From Coriobacteriia bacterium (GTDB taxonomy: Bacteria; Actinomycetota; Coriobacteriia; Coriobacteriales; UBA8131): DNA of 15,657 nucleotides. Below are positions 1 through 7,644 of the stretch, piece by piece. The stretch's first letter is position 1, and every line of letters begins with the position of its first letter. Both the position numbers and the translations under genes were made by a program. The notes below the pieces were generated by a model. The model searched no databases and was not told the origin of the DNA. It saw nothing but the letters and a program-made list of their open reading frames with translations. The stretch is taken from assembly GCA_009781525.1 (NCBI GenBank), contig WQXZ01000024.1:1-15657 (forward strand), given 5' to 3'.

Positions 1-79
1 CAGCAAACTTTCTTAAACTCGATTTTGACTCAAAGAATGCATTCAGGATTTCCATCTTAAACTCATTGCTGTAACTCAT
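1..79 (-). CDS. Transposase N-terminus, IS3-type OrfA-like (cut by window edge)
   Basis: The minus strand from 79 to the left edge encodes MSYSNEFKMEILNAFF and then a Ser/Lys/Arg-rich helix. This resembles the first helix of the helix-turn-helix domain of IS3-family OrfA transposases, which bind the element's ends. The start at 79 is chosen because GGAG lies six bases upstream; an in-frame ATG at 91 (MEIE...) has no such site. Only 26 codons are inside the window, so the reading frame beyond it, the subgroup and intactness cannot be judged. A possible outer end of the element, reading TGTTAAGGTGCGCAC on the minus strand, starts at about 134. That end is a guess, because the other terminus is not visible. 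Confidence 0.5.
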   Translation of the reverse strand, partial: MSYSNEFKMEILNAFFESKSSLRKFA

Positions 80-176
80 TTCAATCTCCATATCTCTTTG
101 TTGGTAGATACGGAATTTTGTGCGCACCTTAACAAAAAAACGTAACAGGCGTTACCCAAACGCCGGAATGTCCATA

Positions 177-317
177 TCATGCTGACCTGCTGTTACGCTC
201 AGCTGCGAACTCGTTGCTGGGAGCTGCCATAATGACTCCGCCGAAGGCGTATCCGCTGCCGAAAGCAAGCAGGTCAAGCTGCTGGTATAGCAGTTTGCTC
301 TGTTCACTGACGCTACT
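177..317 (-). pseudogene. Decayed 3' end of an unrecognised gene
   Basis: The minus strand has an open frame of 46 codons ending in TGA at 177, preceded in frame by a stop at 318-320 and without a plausible start. Its translation contains LLYQQLDLLAFGSGYAFGGV and then a short Ala/Asn/Glu-rich tail. Codon choice looks like that of real genes here, and the long frame on the opposite strand through this stretch would be its shadow. I do not recognise a family. It may be the tail of a gene destroyed when the neighbouring insertion sequence arrived, or simply chance. Confidence 0.22.
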
Positions 318-438
318 TCATAGTATGCAAGAAAAATCTTTAAAACTTTCGAAAAAAGCTTGGCATTTCAGTTTCATTTCAGTTTCGAGTTTTACAATGC
401 TCCTCGTAAGCATAGGTTCATTTCTGGAGAGACATCTT

Positions 439-549
439 ATGGAGGGAGAAGATTATCGTAATTCTGCAGAGGTTACTAGCTCTGACGATGGAACCGGTGC
501 CCAAGTAGTGATCGCCACTCAAGTGAACAGGAGAAGACGATGCATATGA
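439..549 (+). CDS. Possible 36-residue peptide, unknown
   Basis: ATG at 439 opens a 36-codon frame, MEGEDYRNSAEVTSSDDG..., ending in RRRRCI. GGAG at 426-429 stands nine bases before the start. It is acidic at the front and has four arginines near the end. A second AGGAG followed by ATG (MHMI-stop, 541-555) overlaps its end. No family is recognised; it could equally be untranslated DNA in the approach to the secreted-protein gene. Confidence 0.2.
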   Translation: MEGEDYRNSAEVTSSDDGTGAQVVIATQVNRRRRCI

Positions 550-611
550 TCTGAGTCAGCTCATCAGGCTGTGGTGAAAGAGGAGTAACCCTAGTCTGTG
601 TAAGTAGCATT

Positions 612-641
612 TTAACACTGCTCCAAGCCAAGTGAAATAAT
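612..641 (+). promoter_or_regulatory. Promoter of the secreted-protein gene, with operator-like palindrome
   Basis: TTAACA (612-617) and AATAAT (636-641) are each one base off the sigma-70 consensus and are 18 bases apart, giving a start near 648. CCAAGT (628-633) and ACTTGG (646-651) form a perfect inverted repeat around the -10 and start point, as an operator would. The promoter is inferred from sequence only. Confidence 0.45.
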
Positions 642-664
642 AATAACTTGGAAAGAGAAAGACA

Positions 665-698
665 GCTAGGTGACAAGGCGATTCGTATGCCACCTAGC
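665..698 (+). promoter_or_regulatory. Stem-loop in the leader of the secreted-protein gene
   Basis: GCTAGGTG (665-672) pairs perfectly with CACCTAGC (691-698) around an 18-base loop. It lies between the inferred start point (about 648) and the ribosome binding site AAGGAGG (721-727). There is no T-run, so it is not an intrinsic terminator; mRNA stabilisation or a protein site are possible roles. Confidence 0.4.
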
Positions 699-733
699 GC
701 TGCATGATTATTGTAAGTGAAAGGAGGATCCCA

Positions 734-1432
734 ATGGGTTCTATCAAAAAGAAACGAGTGTTGGTAAGTGCACTGGTCTCTGTCATCCTTGTAATCGGAT
801 TAATGCCGGTTGCAGCTTTTGCCACGTCTGAAAGAGTGGATGTCGTTGATCTGTCTTCATACCAGGCAGTACTAGACAAGTTGAACGAAGAGTATGGAAC
901 TGAGGTAAGGTTTATTACGCAAGATGATATTGATGCATTGCCAGAAGGGTGCTCTTTGCAGTTGCCAACACTTTCTAACTTGCTTCCCCTTGAGGAGTTT
1001 GAGAATCAAGCTCGAGGCATATGTAGGCTTTCTGCAGAGGAGAACCGAGAATATGAAGAAATGCTTGCTGAACTCAAATCGTTGGAAATTGTATTTGAGG
1101 AAGTAGACGTATCGATAGCGAATGGCGGTGCTACTCGCGGAACATCGTATTGCTTTTTTACGTACGGTGAGTGGGGAGAAGCATATGGCGCCAAAAAATA
1201 CGATACCCTACAAGATTGTTACGTGTGGGCAAGATTTGATGGCGCGAGTTATAAGTGGAATTTCGATAACGCATATTATTTACAGTACAACTACTTTTCT
1301 CCTGCATCCTATACGCGTTCGGCGGTTGGTGAATATCGGATGTGGATTGACTGGTCTGGAATATTTTATCCTCCACTAGGAGTCGCATATCTTACTCATA
1401 GAGCTGGCTGGTACCATACGTCAGGATTGTAG
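734..1432 (+). CDS. Secreted protein of unknown function
   Basis: This is a 232-residue exported protein. The start at 734 is set by AAGGAGG six bases upstream (721-727). Residues 1-30 form a Sec signal peptide: the basic stretch KKKR, a hydrophobic core, and a signal-peptidase-I-like AFA site before TSER. The mature part opens with an acidic region of predicted helices (about residues 31-130), followed by a Tyr/Trp/Phe-rich C-terminal half (about 135-232) with only two cysteines, which suggests a compact beta domain. No catalytic motif or anchor is seen, so it should be released from the cell. It may be co-transcribed with the lipoprotein 136 bases downstream. Both genes look more A+T-rich than the housekeeping genes to their right, consistent with acquisition. 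I do not recognise a family. Confidence 0.75.
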   Translation: MGSIKKKRVLVSALVSVILVIGLMPVAAFATSERVDVVDLSSYQAVLDKLNEEYGTEVRFITQDDIDALPEGCSLQLPTLSNLLPLEEFENQARGICRLSAEENREYEEMLAELKSLEIVFEEVDVSIANGGATRGTSYCFFTYGEWGEAYGAKKYDTLQDCYVWARFDGASYKWNFDNAYYLQYNYFSPASYTRSAVGEYRMWIDWSGIFYPPLGVAYLTHRAGWYHTSGL

Positions 1433-1568
1433 TATGTGTATATAGCTTAAATGGTGTAGCTGGTGTTAGAGTATCAGGTGCTCGAAAGAGAATCATATAT
1501 TCAAAACACCAGACCTACACTTCATGCTGCTTTTTCCAAGGAGTTTACGTCATAACAGAGAGGTGTGT

Positions 1569-2906
1569 ATGAACAGAATAAGAGCACGATATTGCTGCCA
1601 GGTTAACGTCGTTCTATCAGTTGCGATGGTATTGTCATGCCTCCTTATTGGGTGTGACTCATCGAAGCTAACACACGACAACGTGTTTGCTGACCAAGAA
1701 ACCTACCGCATGCCAGACAACGAGGTCTACAGCTGGGTAAATGATATCAGCTTTACGAGCTTTGGTCTTGATGAGCAACTTGCAGCAATTAACTTTGACA
1801 TATTAGATGAAGAGGGAACCGCTTCACTATATACTTCGGTTGTCGCAGGTCAGGACGGTTCCTTCTATGTAATTGGTGAGCTCATTACCAACGAAGAGAA
1901 TATGACAACAGCTGTACTCGCAAGGTATGACAGCGCATTGCAACGAGTGGCTATAGTCAGGAGGCACTCCTATTCGTTTCAGTGTCTTGGCGTCGATGCT
2001 GGAGGCGATGTTTTTGTCGTGGGTATGGCAAAAGAATACATCCATTCGAACGAGGATGAGTGGTTTGAGCCTTATATTCAGTCCGGGAGCCAATCGGAGA
2101 TTATACGTTTTAGCCCCACTCTTGATGAGCTAGATAAAAAATTGCTCGAGGGATATCTAGACCATATGGTCATTGGCACTGATGGACATGTTTACTTGGT
2201 AGGGAGTAGCTCTATAGTAAAACTCGACCATGAGCTTGTGTGGCAAAAAACTGTTGCTATAAGCAGCAACCCACCAGTAGCAGTTAACCACATCGCGATC
2301 GACTCAGAAGGAGCCATCTACGTAGCTGCAGTTCGTTACAGCATATCGGATACGAGTCATGAAGCCATCCTATGTAAGTATGATTCCGACTTGGTAAAGC
2401 AAGAAGAAGTTAGGATAAACAAGGCTGAGAGTAATATTGTTGGAGGTTTAGCAGTTGCTCCAAATAGGTCAGTTTACATCACGCTGTGTACGAATATACA
2501 AACAAACGCTAGCTGGAGTATCATCAGATACGACAGTAGTCTTATAGAAATCGACTCTATTGACTCTGCTGCTATCGACCTTCTACCCTCAATACCCGGG
2601 AAAGACCCATGGAGTGTAACCGGCTCTTTTGGCTCACTTACTATTGACTTAAACGGTTTCATTTACGTTGCTGCTCATAATATGGGGGTGTCGATAGTGC
2701 TGCTAAGCAGCGAGCTTATTCCATTAAACGTGGTGTATTTACCAAGAATCGACTCAGGCGTATTGACACAAATTTCTCCGAGGTTCTTTCACATTGCTGT
2801 TGCCCTAGATGGCTCGGTCAGTGTTGTTGGAGCAATAACAAGACTGCAATTCAAGCCTCCCTTTTCGTTTACCTTAAGCAATCCAGCAGCAATTATTGTC
2901 AAGTAG
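1569..2906 (+). CDS. Lipoprotein with a beta-propeller of about seven blades
   Basis: This is a 445-residue surface lipoprotein. The start at 1569 is preferred over an upstream in-frame ATG at 1524 because AGAGAGG (1557-1563) precedes it by five bases and it puts the signal peptide at the N-terminus. Residues 20-29 end in L-I-G-C, a lipobox, with Cys29 as the lipidation site. The rest carries recurring units of the pattern [DN]G-x-[VIF]-[YF]-[VI]-x-G followed by a strand ending in [RK]-Y/L-D-x-x-L. Examples are DGSFYVIG near 96, GGDVFVVG near 145, DGHVYLVG, EGAIYVAA, NRSVYITL, NGFIYVAA and DGSVSVVG. Seven such units fit one propeller of the NHL/SBBP type. These bind ligands or act as scaffolds, so no enzyme activity can be assigned. 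Its position after the secreted-protein gene suggests they work together at the cell surface. Confidence 0.75.
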   Translation: MNRIRARYCCQVNVVLSVAMVLSCLLIGCDSSKLTHDNVFADQETYRMPDNEVYSWVNDISFTSFGLDEQLAAINFDILDEEGTASLYTSVVAGQDGSFYVIGELITNEENMTTAVLARYDSALQRVAIVRRHSYSFQCLGVDAGGDVFVVGMAKEYIHSNEDEWFEPYIQSGSQSEIIRFSPTLDELDKKLLEGYLDHMVIGTDGHVYLVGSSSIVKLDHELVWQKTVAISSNPPVAVNHIAIDSEGAIYVAAVRYSISDTSHEAILCKYDSDLVKQEEVRINKAESNIVGGLAVAPNRSVYITLCTNIQTNASWSIIRYDSSLIEIDSIDSAAIDLLPSIPGKDPWSVTGSFGSLTIDLNGFIYVAAHNMGVSIVLLSSELIPLNVVYLPRIDSGVLTQISPRFFHIAVALDGSVSVVGAITRLQFKPPFSFTLSNPAAIIVK

Positions 2907-3117
2907 GTTGCTCCGATATAGAAGAAACCAGGACGCTGATACTGGCAAATGCAAGACAAAGCAATGTTAACAAAAGAACATACAGTTGTGGAGCAGATGA
3001 AAGTGTTGTTTCAGACGTGATGAGCGAAGCCACATATTGAATACACTATGTGCTGGAAGCGGATAGTTTGCTGAGGAAGTGACAATTCTGTTGCAGTTGC
3101 TTACCGAGCAACAGGTA
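2907..3117. other. Convergent intergenic region
   Basis: This 211-base gap separates the lipoprotein gene from the convergent priA. I see no gene in it. The only clear structure is an inverted repeat at 3088-3114, listed separately. Confidence 0.6.
3088..3114 (-). terminator. Stem-loop after priA, possible terminator
   Basis: GTTGCT (3096-3101) pairs perfectly with AGCAAC (3107-3112) around a five-base loop. CTGTTGC (3088-3094) can alternatively pair with GCAACAG (3108-3114). It begins four bases after the priA stop on the minus strand. No T-run follows, so termination may be weak or factor-dependent. Confidence 0.3.
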
Positions 3118-5604
3118 TCACATCATGTCATAGGGATCGATGTCGATCGCCCTGCTCACGCCTCGCGTCGTGCGATCTCCAGCAAACATCCGAGCCAGCC
3201 ATCCAGGTAGGTCAAATTGCAGCGGTGCTTTAATCAAAACATGCCAACGGTACTGTCGCTGTCGCCTTGAAATCACACAAGGGTTCGGGCCAAGTATCTG
3301 AACACCCGCAGGTGGGTCAGCCAGTAATCGCTCTGCTACAGCACCAGCCGCTGCTTGAACATCAGCGAGATTTTCTGACCAGAATATGATGTTAGCCAGG
3401 CGGGCATAAGGTGGATAGTCGAATTGTTGGCGCAGAGCGGCTTCGGATTCGATGAAGACGCTGCGGTCGTGCGAGGCGGCGGCTTGGATGGCGATGTGCT
3501 CCGGCCAGTAGGTTTGCACGATGACGCGACCGTCTTTATCGGCGCGACCTGCGCGGCCGGCGACCTGTTCAAGCAGCTGGTAGGTGCGCTCGGCAGCTCG
3601 GAAATCGGGCAGCTTGAGGGCTGTGTCGGCAATGAGTACGCCGACCAGGGTGACCTCGGGAAAGTCGAGCCCCTTGGCAATCATCTGGGTACCCAGCAGC
3701 ACCGCCGAGTCGGCAGACGCGAACTCGTCCAGTCGTCTTTCGTGGCCGTAGCGACCGCGGGTGCTGTCGGCATCCATACGCACGATGGTGGTGTCAGGCG
3801 GTAGCAGTTCGATCAGCTGGTCGTGCACATACTGTGTGCCAGGACTCAGCTGGCGCAGGTAAGGTGACTCGCAATCGGTGCACCTGGCGGGAACCGGTTG
3901 CTCGGCTCCGCAGTGGTGGCAGACAAGGCGCGGCGGATGCTCATGCAGGGTATAGGATGTGGAGCAGTTCTCGCACGTGGGCACGAATCCGCAATCCCTG
4001 CAGAGAAGAAAGGCGGCGAATCCACGCCGATTCAGCAGCAGAATAGCCTTCTGTCTCTGTTCGATGGTCTGAAGCAGCGCCTCGCGGAGCTGGTCGGAGA
4101 ACATCGTTTTGCTGCCGGACTTAAACTGCTGGGTCAGGTCGACTACCTGAATCGGTGGCAGGGGACGGCGGTTCGGACGCTCCTGTAGGCTGACGCGCAT
4201 CATGGTTCCACGCGCGACTGCTGCCAGCGATTCCATCGAGGGAGTGGCGCTGCCGCAAACCAGCAGGGCACCGCTGAGCCTTGCCAGCTGGTGGGCAACA
4301 GCGCGAGTGGTGTAACGCGGCGTCGAGCTTTGCTTGTATGTGCTCTCATGCTCTTCGTCAATCACAATCAGGCGCAGGTTTTGCATTGGGGCGAACAGGG
4401 CGGAGCGAGCGCCAACCACGACGCGAGCAGCTCCACTGCGCACCATGTCCCACTGGTCAAAGCGCTCTCCTGCCGAGAGTCGCGAATGTAAGACAGCGAC
4501 CTGCTCGCCAAAACGCGACCTGAAACGCGCGACAGTCTGGGGGGTAAGCGAAATCTCCGGAACAAGCATGATTGCTGACCCGCCGTTCTCCAGCACATCG
4601 CGGATCGCCTGCAGATAGACTTCCGTTTTGCCGGAGCCGGTAATGCCGTCCAGTAGGATGGGAAGCGGCAGCGGGGTGACTGCGGGCAACAGCGGCGCGG
4701 GCGCTACCGCGGGCGGTGCGGACGATGCAGGCGCCACCGCAGGCGATGCGTGCGCTACCGCAGGCGCTGCCGCGCGAGCTGCGCGAGCCGCCTCCAGATC
4801 ACCCAGCGCAGCGCGAATCGCAGCAAGCGCCTCACGCTGGCCATCAGTCAGGTCGGTGATTACAGCAGTCGAAGGCAAGCCAGCTGCCCGCCCACGGATC
4901 CGCCGCCGACTCTCAATAACAACAATCCCCTGCCTTTCAAGCGAATTCAAGCTTGTAGAGGCATTCTCAACCGTAATACCCAACTCCGAAACACGCAGTT
5001 CTCCAGCCGCCAAAGCCGCAAGAATTGCCCGCTGCTTCGTCGCCCGCGCAAGCGGAACAAACTCGCGTCCCACCTCAGTCAGCCTCACCCAACGATCGTC
5101 AACCGGACCAACATCCGGCAGCTCGAGCTCCCAGCTACCCTCAGTATTCTTCCTGATGCGCGCTGCCGACCCCGGTGGAGTGAACAGTCGAATAGTCTCA
5201 CTGATCGGACTCAGGTATTGGCGCGATATCCACCAAGCCAACTCAACCTGAGTCGAGTTAAAAAATGCTGTGGATAAAACCTCGCGCAGGGGTTTGATGC
5301 GATTCTTCTGCAAGTCAAATGGAGGGGTGAAACTGATTCCTACGATGTAGCCCAAAGCCGGGCGGTTGCCAAAGTCAACCAGCACTGAACACCCAACCTC
5401 AACCTGTTTAACCAGTTCAGCAGGAACAAGATAGTCAAACGGTGCATCAAGTGCTCGACTGGGAATATCCAGTATGACTTGGGCATAGGCTTCCTGCAGG
5501 TTGGTTGTGGGGATGCTGTCGCTGCTGCTCGCCATGCTCGCCTCGCCTGCACCGCCTCCTGTGATTGCTGTGTTTTCACCGCTCACACCACAGCCACCGC
5601 TCAC
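3118..5604 (-). CDS. priA: Primosomal protein PriA, replication-restart helicase
   Basis: PriA recognises stalled forks and reloads the replicative helicase using ATP. In the 828-residue frame, an N-terminal fork-binding domain (about 38-135) and a winged-helix region (about 150-245) precede the superfamily-2 helicase core: Walker A GITGSGKT (320-327), DEEH (416-419), GSATPS (451-456), a zinc region with four C-x2-C pairs (about 535-578), GTQMIAKGLDFP (638-649) and QVAGRAGR (680-687). All key helicase residues appear present. An Ala/Pro/Ser-rich stretch (about 273-315) separates the winged helix from Walker A and is longer than expected. The GTG start overlaps the stop of the lipid-kinase gene in GTGA, suggesting translational coupling. 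An ATG at 5535 (residue 24), with GGCGAGG before it, is an alternative start that would drop a Gly-rich leader. Confidence 0.93.
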   Translation of the reverse strand: MSGGCGVSGENTAITGGGAGEASMASSSDSIPTTNLQEAYAQVILDIPSRALDAPFDYLVPAELVKQVEVGCSVLVDFGNRPALGYIVGISFTPPFDLQKNRIKPLREVLSTAFFNSTQVELAWWISRQYLSPISETIRLFTPPGSAARIRKNTEGSWELELPDVGPVDDRWVRLTEVGREFVPLARATKQRAILAALAAGELRVSELGITVENASTSLNSLERQGIVVIESRRRIRGRAAGLPSTAVITDLTDGQREALAAIRAALGDLEAARAARAAAPAVAHASPAVAPASSAPPAVAPAPLLPAVTPLPLPILLDGITGSGKTEVYLQAIRDVLENGGSAIMLVPEISLTPQTVARFRSRFGEQVAVLHSRLSAGERFDQWDMVRSGAARVVVGARSALFAPMQNLRLIVIDEEHESTYKQSSTPRYTTRAVAHQLARLSGALLVCGSATPSMESLAAVARGTMMRVSLQERPNRRPLPPIQVVDLTQQFKSGSKTMFSDQLREALLQTIEQRQKAILLLNRRGFAAFLLCRDCGFVPTCENCSTSYTLHEHPPRLVCHHCGAEQPVPARCTDCESPYLRQLSPGTQYVHDQLIELLPPDTTIVRMDADSTRGRYGHERRLDEFASADSAVLLGTQMIAKGLDFPEVTLVGVLIADTALKLPDFRAAERTYQLLEQVAGRAGRADKDGRVIVQTYWPEHIAIQAAASHDRSVFIESEAALRQQFDYPPYARLANIIFWSENLADVQAAAGAVAERLLADPPAGVQILGPNPCVISRRQRQYRWHVLIKAPLQFDLPGWLARMFAGDRTTRGVSRAIDIDPYDMM
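4660..4788 (-). repeat. G+C-rich repeat coding the Ala/Pro linker of PriA
   Basis: This stretch encodes roughly residues 273-315 of PriA, almost only Ala, Pro, Ser and Val. On the plus strand, related units built on GGCGCTACCGC and GGCGATGC recur at irregular 12-21 base spacing. All changes keep the reading frame, consistent with a solvent-exposed linker that tolerates repeat expansion. Confidence 0.6.
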
Positions 5605-6527
5605 CGCATGCTCACCACTTCTAATGCATGGGGAATCAGTTCGATGTCAAAATGCCAACTGCCCTCTTCGGTTCTGAAGCCTGTGATCTTCTCCCCATCA
5701 CATTGTGCAGCAATCGGTGAGGTGAAATCCAGGGTAATCCGCGATGCTTTGTCGGTGTCGACGACCTTCAGGCTTTCGTGGGTTCCGCGGGCGATTCTGG
5801 TCAATGAGTAAAGTGCGACCGGTGTGGATGTCTCGCCTGCCATGCAGATGTTCAGCAAGCCATCGTCGAGCAGGGCTTGGGGAGCGACCCTGAATCCGCC
5901 ACCGTAGTAGGGACCATTTTGTATAGCGCAGATCAGTAGGTCGCGTTCGAGGTAGTTTCCGTCGACAGTCATGCGATAGCTGTGAGCCTTCATGTCTTTG
6001 ACAATCGAGCTGACTGCCGCTTGTGCGTAGAGCATGAAGCCGCGGCGGCGGGTTGACTTGCGCAGCTCATGGGTGCGGTCGGCAATCAGTGCGTCGACTC
6101 CGAAGCTTAAGGTGTTCAAGAAATACCTGTCGTTTACACGGCCGATGTCGATTCTCGAACGCTGTCCGCGCGGTAGGCGTGAGATAGCCAGCCAGGGGTT
6201 CATCGGAACGCCCAGAGCTTTTGCGAAATCGTTACCGGAGCCAAGCGGAACCACTGCCAGCGGGGGACGCTGGTCATATGGTCGCAGCATTAATCCCTGG
6301 GCGATATCGGATATTGCTCCGTCGCCTGAAAAAGAGATTATCAGCTCGGTATCGGTAGTCAGACCGAGTTCGGTGGTATGCTCACGGCTTTCGGTTTCGA
6401 TGACCTGAATATGCTTGCCAGAAAAGGTCTCCTCGAAATGAGGCTGCAGGCGAAGCCACTCCTTGCGGCCGTTTCCGTTCGAGGATGCAGGATTGATTAT
6501 CACGGTAACGTGGCGGACGTTGTGCAT
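5601..6527 (-). CDS. Diacylglycerol/sphingosine-kinase-like lipid kinase (DgkB/YegS family)
   Basis: A probable soluble lipid kinase that phosphorylates diacylglycerol or a related lipid and so recycles it into phospholipid synthesis. Start 6527 gives 308 residues and begins directly with the family's first strand (HVTVIINPASSNGNG, 7-20); GAAGG lies six bases before it. In-frame starts at 6554 and 6653 exist but lack a convincing ribosome site, and the latter overlaps the upstream gene. Visible motifs: GDG (68-70) in the nucleotide-binding loop, PLGSGND (94-100), a C-terminal beta domain with DDGL (221-224) and CDGE (276-279). It lies 31 bases after the phosphatase gene and overlaps priA by four bases, so the three probably form an operon, although their functions are not obviously linked. 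Exact substrate is unknown. Confidence 0.85.
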   Translation of the reverse strand: MHNVRHVTVIINPASSNGNGRKEWLRLQPHFEETFSGKHIQVIETESREHTTELGLTTDTELIISFSGDGAISDIAQGLMLRPYDQRPPLAVVPLGSGNDFAKALGVPMNPWLAISRLPRGQRSRIDIGRVNDRYFLNTLSFGVDALIADRTHELRKSTRRRGFMLYAQAAVSSIVKDMKAHSYRMTVDGNYLERDLLICAIQNGPYYGGGFRVAPQALLDDGLLNICMAGETSTPVALYSLTRIARGTHESLKVVDTDKASRITLDFTSPIAAQCDGEKITGFRTEEGSWHFDIELIPHALEVVSMR

Positions 6528-6558
6528 GAATTGCCTTCTTGTTTGCGTAGACATGGTG

Positions 6559-7431
6559 TTATCTGATCTCGATCTGGCGACGGTCACCGGTTCCTGTGGG
6601 TACAGTGACGACCCTATATCCAGCTGCGTACATGGCTTCGACTGCCTTATCATGGTCGCGTGCTACGAGGCCTGGCGCATGCGCATCGGAAGCAGTCGTG
6701 CACGGAACACCAGCGCGGCAAAAAGCAGAAAGTAGGTCTGGGTTGGGATAGATCTCTTCTATTGGTGCATAGAGGCCAGCAGTGCTGCACTCAATAATGA
6801 CACTGTTTGCGGCTGCGGCTTCTGCCATCTGCTGCCAAAGATAGCTGGCATCGAAGTCGGGTGCAAAACCGAGCTTTTTTGGTAGGTCGGGGTGTGCCAT
6901 GATGTCAAAGGGAACGTTGCTGTTAACAGCATCAAGCCACAGCTTGACATAATGCTCCCAGACGTAACGCAGGCTGCGCTCTTGCCATCCTTCGATTGTG
7001 GTCTCGGTGTCGAAAGGCCAGAAGCCGTCCGGGATGCCAGACTCACCGGTCAGAGCATGCACACTGCCAAGGATCAGCTGGTAGGGTGTGGGTGCGGGTG
7101 GCGCTGTAGTTTGTAGGTCGTTGCCAACCAGCCCAAGCTGCTCCAGGATAAACCCCTCAGCACCATCTCGCCAGTCGACCTCAACACCCAGTAGAATGTC
7201 TAGCTGCAGGTTTTCCTCTTGCTCCTGTCTGACCTGCTGCTGGTAGAGATATACCTGATCAGGTAAAAGAGAGTATTCACCTTCAGGATCGATATTTGCT
7301 GGAAGCACCAAGTGCTCAGTGATAGCAAAAGTAGTTAGTCCCAGCCTGACGGCTTCAGCAACTGTGTCCTTCGGTTCGCCTTCACCGTGGCCAGAATACA
7401 TGGTATGTGTGTGGGTGTCAGTAAGCTCCAT
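6559..7431 (-). CDS. PHP-domain phosphatase, histidinol-phosphatase-like
   Basis: PHP-family metal-dependent phosphoesterase of the HisK/HisJ type, which in many bacteria dephosphorylates L-histidinol phosphate in histidine synthesis. With the start at 7431 it has 290 residues. Metal-ligand motifs in order: DTHTHT (His7, His9), GHGEG (His15), TEH, GVEVDW (Glu84), GSVHAL (His125), MAHPDL and a late SDAHAP. A small TTAPPAPTP insert precedes GSVH. Upstream in-frame starts at 7443 (ATG) and 7473 (GTG) would add a Cys-rich stretch that the family lacks. None of these starts has a Shine-Dalgarno sequence, but 7431 has an extended -10 seven bases before it. No other his gene is in view, so the substrate is unproven. 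Confidence 0.82.
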   Translation of the reverse strand: MELTDTHTHTMYSGHGEGEPKDTVAEAVRLGLTTFAITEHLVLPANIDPEGEYSLLPDQVYLYQQQVRQEQEENLQLDILLGVEVDWRDGAEGFILEQLGLVGNDLQTTAPPAPTPYQLILGSVHALTGESGIPDGFWPFDTETTIEGWQERSLRYVWEHYVKLWLDAVNSNVPFDIMAHPDLPKKLGFAPDFDASYLWQQMAEAAAANSVIIECSTAGLYAPIEEIYPNPDLLSAFCRAGVPCTTASDAHAPGLVARDHDKAVEAMYAAGYRVVTVPTGTGDRRQIEIR

Positions 7432-7438
7432 GTCACTA

Positions 7439-7447
7439 AGCATAACA
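7439..7447 (-). promoter_or_regulatory. Extended -10 just before the PHP phosphatase start
   Basis: The minus strand reads TG-T-TATGCT and then seven bases to the ATG at 7431. This places transcription initiation on or next to the start codon, as in leaderless genes. No good -35 is seen. A second candidate promoter lies upstream at 7574-7602. Confidence 0.4.
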
Positions 7448-7484
7448 AAACAAGCAGCACAATGCAGTGCCACGAAGCAATTCA

Positions 7485-7522
7485 GCGCAGAAGGTGCTTT
7501 CAGTGTCCAACTGAAGCTGCGC
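7485..7522 (-). promoter_or_regulatory. Long imperfect hairpin upstream of the PHP gene
   Basis: GCGCAG (7485-7490) pairs with CTGCGC (7517-7522). Inside it, CTTTCAGT pairs with ACTGAAG apart from one bulged base, around a short loop. If transcription starts at the distal promoter, this hairpin lies in the 5' leader on the minus strand and could be a control element. I do not recognise a riboswitch class. Confidence 0.35.
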
Positions 7523-7573
7523 GCTTTAGAGCCCCGTTTGCTTACCGTCTTGCATTGAGATGGTTCAGGAACG

Positions 7574-7602
7574 CCTATCCGGAGTGGGGCTGGTTATGTC
7601 AA
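7574..7602 (-). promoter_or_regulatory. Distal promoter candidate for the PHP-DGK-PriA operon
   Basis: On the minus strand a perfect TTGACA (7602-7597) is followed, 17 bases later, by GATAGG (7579-7574), which matches the -10 consensus at only three positions. It would give a leader of about 135 bases containing the hairpin at 7485-7522. Confidence 0.35.
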
Positions 7603-7644
7603 GTTGATTACTGTGTGGAGGGAGCCAACAGAACACCGCCACAC

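Noticed and set aside
214..549. 111-codon plus-strand frame starting MLGAAIMTPPKAY
   Set aside because: No ribosome site at its start; its first third reads as the shadow of the better coding-like minus-strand remnant (177-317). Only the short frame from 439 has a plausible start.
665..698. Intrinsic terminator before the secreted-protein gene
   Set aside because: The stem is perfect but the loop is long and no T-run follows on either strand.
4628..5251. 207-codon plus-strand frame over priA
   Set aside because: Composition is Ala/Ser/Arg-rich as expected from the antisense of a G+C-rich gene, and the opposite frame has all PriA motifs.
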